From contig JAGLLQ010000201.1 in assembly GCA_023140455.1 (NCBI GenBank), positions 1 through 7,167 of the forward strand: a DNA stretch of 7,167 nt, in the 5' to 3' direction. Position 1 is the stretch's first letter, and every line of letters begins with the position of its first letter. Positions 1 to 5,470 of the stretch are shown here, one piece after another. The translations under genes and the position numbers were made by a program. The notes beneath the pieces are model-generated. The model did no database searches. It saw only the letters and a list, made by a program, of their open reading frames with translations, and was not told the origin of the DNA. The DNA comes from Desulfobacteraceae bacterium (GTDB lineage Bacteria > Desulfobacterota > Desulfobacteria > Desulfobacterales > Desulfobacteraceae).

Positions 1-632
1 AAACCCTTGAAGAGGCAGGTGTTCTTATTGCATCCTGCAAAGATAAAACCCAAAAAAATATTAATAGAATCACTTCATATCGACTGAATGAAAACCTACC
101 AAAATCCTGGTTCAAGACTGAAATAATGGATGGAAACTGGACATTATCTTTTTCAAGTCTTGGAAGATGGTCCCACTGGATTACACCAAAATTGATGAAA
201 AAGAGATTTGATACCAGGTTTTTTATTGTTCTTATGCCTGAAAACCAGACCTGTGTACCAGACAATATGGAAACCAAACATGGGATATGGCTTACTCCCC
301 AACAAGCCCTGGAACAGAACCTTGAAACCAAAACCCCATTAAGTCCACCAACTGTTGTAACACTGACTCAGCTGCTTGAATTTAAAACTTTTGATGATCT
401 TAAACAAGAAATCCAGACCCGCCCCTGGGGTGACCCCATTGCACCACGTCTTGTTTCATCTTCCAATGGACCTGTAATTCTTGAACCCTGGGATCCTATG
501 AGGGATTCCATATGTAATTCAGATTACGAAATTGACACCTCAAATTTTTCAAAAAAAGTCCTTCCCCCAGGCTCATGGTTCTCAAGAATCTGGTGCGATA
601 AAGGTATTTGGAAACCAGTTGGAGTTGAATAA
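1..632 (+). CDS. NUDIX hydrolase, NUDT19-like (5' end missing)
   Basis: The frame is open from the left edge (first full codon at base 3) to TAA at 630-632, giving 209 visible residues. The first ATG inside the window, at 126, is internal and not the start. The visible part opens with TLEEAGV, which fits the end of a NUDIX box (REx-x-EExGU); the conserved glycine, first glutamate and Arg-Glu of the box would lie just off the edge. Further on are WITP (residues 59-62) and RFDTRFF (68-74), a signature I associate with the NUDT19/RP2-like branch, whose animal members hydrolyse acyl-CoA and CoA diphosphate bonds. The C-terminal third, with PWGDPIAPRL and LPPGSW, also suits the family. It is probably a soluble cytoplasmic enzyme and probably lacks only an N-terminal portion. 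CoA as substrate is inference from family. It has no obvious link to the signalling genes downstream and seems to be an unrelated neighbour. Confidence 0.85.
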   Translation, partial: TLEEAGVLIASCKDKTQKNINRITSYRLNENLPKSWFKTEIMDGNWTLSFSSLGRWSHWITPKLMKKRFDTRFFIVLMPENQTCVPDNMETKHGIWLTPQQALEQNLETKTPLSPPTVVTLTQLLEFKTFDDLKQEIQTRPWGDPIAPRLVSSSNGPVILEPWDPMRDSICNSDYEIDTSNFSKKVLPPGSWFSRIWCDKGIWKPVGVE

Positions 633-653
633 AAACTCTGCCTATGGCATAAT
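625..653 (+). promoter_or_regulatory. candidate sigma-70 promoter with extended -10, ahead of the hybrid kinase
   Basis: TTGAAT (625-630) and CATAAT (648-653) are separated by 17 bases, and TG at 645-646 sits one base before the -10, giving an extended -10. The predicted transcript would start near 660, leaving about 39 bases before the ATG at 699. The -35 box overlaps the end of the NUDIX gene. The match is good for an AT-rich region but rests on sequence only. A small palindrome, TGCC-TAT-GGCA (639-649), lies across the spacer and -10. Confidence 0.4.
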
Positions 654-698
654 ATAAATACTAAGCAGGCCTAACTACCTTCGAATAGACAAAACAGA

Positions 699-2651
699 AT
701 GAATATTAATCTATTTAAAGAAAAACTATATATGCGAATTCCTGAAAAATATGATCAGGAATTTAAAGAGACAATAGCTAAGATCAATGTATTTAGGATC
801 AAACTGCTTTGTCTTGGTTTTATGTGCCTTGGTTCTTTCCTGTTTGCAGTTGACTACAGGATGATTAATGCTCAAGAACAGTCAAATCTTTACCATTACT
901 ATTTATGGTCTGATTCGGTCCTTTTTGGGCTTGGACTACTCTTTTACCTTGCATTCATTGGAGCACAAAAGTACGATACTTACAGACTACAGTTTCAACA
1001 AATTATTATTTTTATTTCCTCCATAGTTCTGCTTTCCTGGTGCGGAGCAGTCAGTGCAGTGGAATATTATACACATAATTCAGTATCCACCTTGATCATC
1101 GGGGCACTTATCCTGGCAAGCGGCATATATCTGCGTGGTTGGATTGTGTGCCTGATTTATGCCACAAGCTTAACTATCTTTATACTCTGTAAAAACAACT
1201 TAAGCTTTTCACCTCTCAATTTTTTAACTGAACATGCCAACCTGATCGGCCTTGCTATATTTGGCTGGCTGTTATCTCGAATACTGTATATCAATAAAGC
1301 TGAAATTTTCCTGACCCAACAAAATATTTTAGAAAAAAATAAACAGCTCGCCAACGAGATTATTATCCGAAAAAAAACCCAAGCCAAATTGCAAAAAACG
1401 CACAAAATACTGGAACACCGGGTGCTGGAGAGAACACAGGAGCTTTTGATGGTAAACACAAAGCTGAAAAATGAAATATATGAACGGGAAAAAGCTCAAG
1501 CCAAACTTAACCATACCCAAAAAATGGAAGCTATAGGTACTCTTGCGGGAGGTGTAGCCCATGATCTCAACAATGTTTTAAGTGCCCAGGTGGGTTACCC
1601 TGAATTAATATTAATGGATCTTACTGAAGACAGCCCGTTAAGAGAGCCAATTTTAAGAATCCAGGAATCAGGACACAAAGCCGCTGCTATTGTACAAGAT
1701 CTATTAACCATGGCAAGAAGAGGAGTGGTTGTTACAGATGTTATAAATTTAAATCAGATTATAGATAGCTATCTGTGCTCCCCTGAATATGAAAAATTAA
1801 AAAGATTTCATCCTAATGTAATAATGAAAAACAATCTTGATACAGATTTATTCAATATTATGGGATCAACTATACATCTGTTTAAAACTATCATGAATCT
1901 GGTCAATAATGCAGCAGAAGCAATGCCGCAAGGCGGTAATATTACCATCACAACACAGAATCTATATATTGATAAACCAGTTAATGGTTATGATGCTATC
2001 AATGAAGGGAATTATATTGCTCTGTCAGTGTCAGATACCGGAATAGGTATAGCTCCAATAGATATGGAGCGGATATTTGAACCTTTTTATACAAAAAAAG
2101 TGATGGGAAGAAGTGGCACGGGATTGGGCATGGCTGTTGTCTGGGGAACAGTCAAGGATCACAAAGGATATATAGATGTTCAAAGCAAAGAAAATTCAGG
2201 AACAACATTTGCACTTTCTTTCCCGATAACTAAAAAAGAAATAAGCGAAAAGCAAAGAGATTTACCAATAGAAGAATACATAGGGAATGGGGAATCAATT
2301 CTGATAGTGGATGATTTAGAAGGCCAGCTAAAAATTGCATCAGACATGCTAAGCAAATTAGGCTATTGTGTTGCATCAGTAACAAGTGGGGAACAAGCTG
2401 TTGATTATATGGGAAAAAATTCTGTGGATCTTGTGATATTAGATATGATAATGGAGCCTGGCATTGATGGATGCGAAACTTATAAACAAATTCGTAAGTT
2501 ATATCCTAACCAAAAAGCTATTATTACAAGTGGATTTTCTGAGACCGACAGAGTTAGAGAAGCTCAAAAACTCGGCGCTGGTGACTACATAAAAAAACCG
2601 TATACATTTGAAAAAATTGGATTAGCTGTACAGAATGAATTGAAAAAATAA
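699..2651 (+). CDS. membrane-bound hybrid histidine kinase (6 TM - coiled coil - DHp - ATPase - receiver)
   Basis: This 650-residue protein should autophosphorylate on histidine and pass phosphate to its own receiver. Hydrophobic stretches near 34-52, 72-88, 101-120, 130-144, 147-164 and 180-197 suggest about six membrane helices with little periplasmic loop. I do not recognise this sensor as a named family. Residues 201-275 are charged and coiled-coil-like. The H-box is GGVAHDLNN with His288, then N-box NLVNNAAEAM (400-409), G1 DTGIG (446-450), F-box FEPFYTK (460-466) and G2 GTGLGM (473-478), so the kinase core looks intact. The receiver starts near 532, with acidic pair D538/D539, phosphoacceptor Asp582, Ser611 and Lys633. 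No DNA-binding or enzymatic output follows, so a downstream phosphotransfer partner is implied. No good Shine-Dalgarno precedes the ATG at 699; ATG at 732 (residue 12) is an alternative start that would not affect the domains. Confidence 0.93.
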   Translation: MNINLFKEKLYMRIPEKYDQEFKETIAKINVFRIKLLCLGFMCLGSFLFAVDYRMINAQEQSNLYHYYLWSDSVLFGLGLLFYLAFIGAQKYDTYRLQFQQIIIFISSIVLLSWCGAVSAVEYYTHNSVSTLIIGALILASGIYLRGWIVCLIYATSLTIFILCKNNLSFSPLNFLTEHANLIGLAIFGWLLSRILYINKAEIFLTQQNILEKNKQLANEIIIRKKTQAKLQKTHKILEHRVLERTQELLMVNTKLKNEIYEREKAQAKLNHTQKMEAIGTLAGGVAHDLNNVLSAQVGYPELILMDLTEDSPLREPILRIQESGHKAAAIVQDLLTMARRGVVVTDVINLNQIIDSYLCSPEYEKLKRFHPNVIMKNNLDTDLFNIMGSTIHLFKTIMNLVNNAAEAMPQGGNITITTQNLYIDKPVNGYDAINEGNYIALSVSDTGIGIAPIDMERIFEPFYTKKVMGRSGTGLGMAVVWGTVKDHKGYIDVQSKENSGTTFALSFPITKKEISEKQRDLPIEEYIGNGESILIVDDLEGQLKIASDMLSKLGYCVASVTSGEQAVDYMGKNSVDLVILDMIMEPGIDGCETYKQIRKLYPNQKAIITSGFSETDRVREAQKLGAGDYIKKPYTFEKIGLAVQNELKK

Positions 2652-2660
2652 TATATTAAC

Positions 2661-2696
2661 AGGCTGACATTAACTGGTTTTATCAGCTTTATTTTA
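2661..2696 (+). terminator. weak terminator-like hairpin after the hybrid kinase
   Basis: AGGCTGA (2661-2667) can pair with TCAGCTT (2683-2689), giving seven pairs including one G-U around a 15-base loop. A T-rich but interrupted stretch, TTTATTTTA (2688-2696), follows. It begins 10 bases after the kinase stop codon, where a terminator is expected. The short stem, large loop and broken T tract make it a marginal rho-independent terminator. Confidence 0.3.
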
Positions 2697-2747
2697 AAAT
2701 GAATTTGCATTGTACCACAAAATATTATACTCTGATTATTATTGAAG

Positions 2748-2758
2748 TTGACTATAAT
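2748..2758 (+). promoter_or_regulatory. candidate -10 box of the PAS-DHp gene
   Basis: A perfect TATAAT lies at 2753-2758, preceded by TTGAC; the TG at 2749-2750 is one base off the ideal extended -10 position. No convincing -35 sits 16-18 bases upstream (the sequence there is like CTCTGA), so it would rely on the -10 or an activator. A transcript start near 2765 would leave a leader of about 19 bases before ATG 2784. That would exclude the longer TTG start at 2742. Confidence 0.3.
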
Positions 2759-2783
2759 ATCCCAATTATTAAAGATATATACT

Positions 2784-3905
2784 ATGGTAGAAAAACCAAC
2801 TTACGATGATTTAAAACAACGGATTTCAACATTAGAAAAAAAACTTAAAGCATCTCACACACAGAACAGCGATGAAAAATATCGTATTCTGTTCGAAAAA
2901 TCTAAAGATGCTATTTTAATTATTGAAAATAGCCAATTTATTGACTGCAACCAGGCAACAGTGGAGATGCTGGGCTATAAAAACAAAACAGAGTTTCTTA
3001 AAACTCATCCTGCTGAACTGTCTCCAGATCTTCAGCAGGATGGCGAGGATTCTTACACTAAAGCAAAAGCAATGATTGACCTTGCTCTAAAAAATGGCAG
3101 CCACAAATTTGAATGGAATCATCTCAGGGCAGATGGGGAAATTATTCCTATAGAAGTCCATTTAACAACTATCTCAAATCAGAAAGACCATCAGGTAATT
3201 CACACCATTTGGAGAGATATAACAAATCGTAGAAAGGCAGAGACTGCTCTCCAAAAGGAAAAAGAAATCCTTTCCATAATCCTTGAAAGCGCACCCCAGG
3301 GAATCGCATTGATTGATCATCAGGGAAAATATCTTTATGTAAATCCTCATTTTACAAAAATTACAGGATACACGCTTCAAGATATCCCTACCAAAGAAGA
3401 CTGGTTCAAAAAAGTTTATCCGGATAAAGAGTATCGTAAGCATGTTATTGAAACATGGAGTGATGACAGCGATCATCAAGGGACAGGGAAAATTCGCGAA
3501 TTTAAAATACAATGTAAGAATGGTGAATCAAAATATATTGAATTTAAATCTACTTTTTTAAAGGATCAAAAAATTTCTTTGGTAACTGATGTCACAGATA
3601 GGAAGCAATCTGAAAAAACACTCAGGGAAAAAGACCGTTTACAGGGCGTACTTGAATTATCAGGCACCGTCTGTCATGAAATGAATCAGCCGTTAATGAG
3701 CATTATGGGTTATTTTGACCTCATCCAGATGGATATACAAGAAGATAATCCGCTCTATTGTACTATTCAAAAAATTCACGCACAGATAGACAGATTGTCA
3801 GATTTGGGTAAAAAACTGGCAGAAATATCAAGATATGAAACTAAAAGTTATCTTAAAGAACAAATTGTGGATTTAACAAAAGCATCAACTACGAGTAATT
3901 TATAA
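2784..3905 (+). CDS. PAS-PAS protein with histidine-kinase DHp domain but no ATPase domain
   Basis: This 373-residue protein has no signal peptide or membrane helix and should be cytoplasmic. A short helix (1-25, EKPTYDDLKQRISTLEKKLK) is followed by PAS 1 (about 31-150, ending in the typical WRDITNRRKAE) and PAS 2 (about 160-277, with YVNPHFTKITGY and ending in VTDVTDRKQSEK). Next comes an H-box, CHEMNQPL, with candidate phospho-accepting His298, and the second DHp helix. The protein stops about 75 residues after the histidine. There is no N, G1, F or G2 box, and only 92 bases separate its stop from the next gene, so no ATPase domain has been frameshifted away. It therefore cannot autophosphorylate alone; it may be phosphorylated in trans or act as a sensing scaffold. 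I recall similar proteins ending ITRYETK...DI.KAS in Desulfobacteraceae, which argues for a natural architecture. ATG 2784 is preferred over TTG 2742 because the family typically begins at this Met and the TATAAT box lies between them. Only a weak AAAG serves as ribosome site. Confidence 0.88.
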   Translation: MVEKPTYDDLKQRISTLEKKLKASHTQNSDEKYRILFEKSKDAILIIENSQFIDCNQATVEMLGYKNKTEFLKTHPAELSPDLQQDGEDSYTKAKAMIDLALKNGSHKFEWNHLRADGEIIPIEVHLTTISNQKDHQVIHTIWRDITNRRKAETALQKEKEILSIILESAPQGIALIDHQGKYLYVNPHFTKITGYTLQDIPTKEDWFKKVYPDKEYRKHVIETWSDDSDHQGTGKIREFKIQCKNGESKYIEFKSTFLKDQKISLVTDVTDRKQSEKTLREKDRLQGVLELSGTVCHEMNQPLMSIMGYFDLIQMDIQEDNPLYCTIQKIHAQIDRLSDLGKKLAEISRYETKSYLKEQIVDLTKASTTSNL

Positions 3906-3952
3906 AAACCTGATTCATTTGTATGTAAAAGCTTGCACCTTAAGGAGAAGTT

Positions 3953-3970
3953 ATGGGAACACATGCTTGA
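3953..3970 (+). other. possible five-codon leader ORF (MGTHA) with strong ribosome site
   Basis: TAAGGAG (3941-3947) lies five bases upstream of an ATG that opens a five-codon ORF ending in TGA at 3968-3970. It is in the same frame as the chemoreceptor gene but is separated from it by this TGA and an in-frame TAG (3977-3979). A good Shine-Dalgarno directed at such a short ORF, 27 bases before the next start, could be a leader peptide or a reinitiation device. It could equally be a chance product or a decayed former start. Nothing proves that it is translated. Confidence 0.25.
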
Positions 3971-3972
3971 TT

Positions 3973-3990
3973 TTTATAGTATAAAGGAGG
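3973..3990 (+). promoter_or_regulatory. palindrome abutting a near-perfect Shine-Dalgarno of the chemoreceptor gene
   Basis: AAAGGAGG (3983-3990, counting the A run) is a near-perfect Shine-Dalgarno seven bases before ATG 3998, the strongest ribosome site in the window. Its A run is also the right arm of a perfect palindrome, TTTATA-G-TATAAA (3973-3985). An A/T stem of six pairs with a one-base loop would not be stable as RNA, so a DNA-binding site or chance is more likely. TATAGT (3975-3980) also resembles a -10 but has no partner -35. Confidence 0.5.
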
Positions 3991-3997
3991 ATTACTT

Positions 3998-5461
3998 ATG
4001 AATATCAAATTAAAACTGGCTATTTGTCTTCTCTCGGCACTGGTATTTTGCTCAGGTGCTGTTTTTTTTGTGAATAGAATAGTCGTCAAAAAGCAAATAC
4101 AAAAGATCACTAAAATAAAACTGGAAGATATGGCGCAGTCAGCTCGATATTTTTTGGAAAAGCAGAGAATAGACTTGGAAAATATTCAAAAAATATTAAA
4201 TAAGGAAGTTACCATAGGGGAAAAAGGCTTTTTATTTATTCTTGATCTTGAAGGGAACCTGGTAGTTCATAAAAAAGCCCAGGGTGAAAACTGGATATCA
4301 AAACCTCATATCAAACATATTGTGGAAACAAAAAATGGATATCATAGATATCTTTCACCAAAGACCAAAACATACAAGGTTGCAGCTTTCCGGTATTGTG
4401 ATGAAAAAAAGCGAATAGTTGTGGCCTCAAGCTTTGAAAATGATGACCTGAAAACTCCTTTAAGAGATATGGCAATCACCAGCTCCCTTATTATCATCCC
4501 TTTGGTTATTCTCTTTTTTATAATTTTTTTGTTTATCATCAGCAGGTTAATAACAAAGCCAATCAGCCTTATAATTGCAGGTCTTAATGACGGAGCAAAC
4601 CAGGTTGCATCCGCGTCAAGCCAGGTTTCGTCTGCAAGCCAGTCTTTGGCTGAGGGCTCATCTGAGCAGGCAGCATCCATAGAAGAAACATCATCATCAA
4701 TGGAAGAGATGTCATCCATGACAAAGAAAAATGCTGAGAACGCAGGCCATGCAGATGGATTGATGAAAGAAGCCAATAAGGTGGTTCATGTAGCCAATGA
4801 ATCCATGAAAGAATTGATTAAATCAATGGAAGATATCTCAAAAGCAAGTGAAGAAACCTCAAAAATTATTAAAACCATTGATGAGATAGCTTTTCAGACA
4901 AATTTGCTTGCCTTGAATGCCGCAGTAGAAGCTGCCAGAGCCGGTGAAGCCGGAGCCGGATTTGCAGTTGTTGCAGATGAAGTCAGAAACCTTGCCATGA
5001 GAGCTGCTGATGCTGCAAAAAATACTGCTGAACTTATTGAAGGGACTATGAATAAAGTCAATGATGGTTCTGAACTTGTTTCAACTACCAATGAAACTTT
5101 TGGCAAGGTGGCTGAAAGTGCATCAAAAGTAGCTGACCTCGTATCAGAAATATCAGAAGCTTCTAAAGAGCAGTCCAGTGGTATTGAACAGGTAAATATT
5201 GCTATTTCGGAGATGGACAAGGTAGTTCAGCAAAATGCTGCCAACGCTGAAGAGACAGCTTCCGGGTCTGAAGAGATGACTGCCCAGGCTCAACAGCTCA
5301 GAGATTATGTTGGAGATCTTGTACTGCTTGTTACAGGCAAACAGGAGCAGAGTTCTACTACAGAAACTTCTCATTCAAAATCAGTATCTGATGATAAAAA
5401 TGAAATCCGACCTGATCAGATAATATTGTTGGATGAAACTGATAATCCTGAAAATTTTTAA
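3998..5461 (+). CDS. methyl-accepting chemotaxis protein, Cache sensor, near-absent HAMP
   Basis: This 487-residue inner-membrane chemoreceptor should pass ligand state to a CheA-CheW complex encoded elsewhere. TM 1 is at about 7-27 and TM 2 at about 161-183. Between them lies a roughly 130-residue periplasmic domain with single-Cache features: [15 protein letters not shown] (77-91), GYHRY (114-118) and a closing VVASSFE strand. After TM 2 only RLITKPIS remains of a HAMP domain before the signalling coiled coil begins near 196. The hairpin tip is canonical, from [21 protein letters not shown] through [15 protein letters not shown] (about 296-333). Ser/Ala/Glu-rich segments such as [12 protein letters not shown] (227-238) and [12 protein letters not shown] (416-427) are plausible methylation regions. 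After about 440 comes a flexible tail ending NPENF, which lacks the aromatic second residue of the classical CheR-binding pentapeptide. The ligand is unknown; Cache domains often bind small carboxylates or amino acids. The start is fixed by the strong Shine-Dalgarno. Confidence 0.95.
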   Translation: MNIKLKLAICLLSALVFCSGAVFFVNRIVVKKQIQKITKIKLEDMAQSARYFLEKQRIDLENIQKILNKEVTIGEKGFLFILDLEGNLVVHKKAQGENWISKPHIKHIVETKNGYHRYLSPKTKTYKVAAFRYCDEKKRIVVASSFENDDLKTPLRDMAITSSLIIIPLVILFFIIFLFIISRLITKPISLIIAGLNDGANQVASASSQVSSASQSLAEGSSEQAASIEETSSSMEEMSSMTKKNAENAGHADGLMKEANKVVHVANESMKELIKSMEDISKASEETSKIIKTIDEIAFQTNLLALNAAVEAARAGEAGAGFAVVADEVRNLAMRAADAAKNTAELIEGTMNKVNDGSELVSTTNETFGKVAESASKVADLVSEISEASKEQSSGIEQVNIAISEMDKVVQQNAANAEETASGSEEMTAQAQQLRDYVGDLVLLVTGKQEQSSTTETSHSKSVSDDKNEIRPDQIILLDETDNPENF

Positions 5462-5470
5462 GGTTAAAAA

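Noticed and set aside
126..632. NUDIX gene as a complete 168-residue protein starting at 126
   Set aside because: The frame is open upstream to base 3 and encodes the end of a NUDIX box, so the gene is simply cut by the window edge.
1157..1562. Minus-strand ORFs within the hybrid kinase
   Set aside because: They overlap the TM and coiled-coil coding region of a clear kinase, and their Cys/Phe/Ser-rich translations look like antisense noise.
2742..2783. TTG-initiated extension of the PAS-DHp protein by 14 residues
   Set aside because: The added residues are not family-like, TTG is a weak start with no Shine-Dalgarno, and a perfect TATAAT box sits inside the extension. The ATG at 2784 gives the familiar EKPTY N-terminus.
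3174..3512. 112-residue minus-strand ORF opposite the PAS domains
   Set aside because: The + strand PAS coding is unambiguous, and the antisense product has no motif or ribosome site.
3938..3945. CCTTAAGG palindrome as a ribosome-site sequestering hairpin
   Set aside because: The arms are adjacent with no loop, so it cannot fold on itself. Pairing of CCTT with the second Shine-Dalgarno would be only four base pairs.
3906..3997. Lost ATPase domain or frameshift after the PAS-DHp gene
   Set aside because: The gap is only 92 bases, and I see no N, G1, F or G2 box-like coding in it.
4342..5374. Minus-strand ORFs opposite the MCP gene
   Set aside because: They are antisense shadows of a well-supported coding gene: low-complexity Ser/Ala translations with no domain and no ribosome site.
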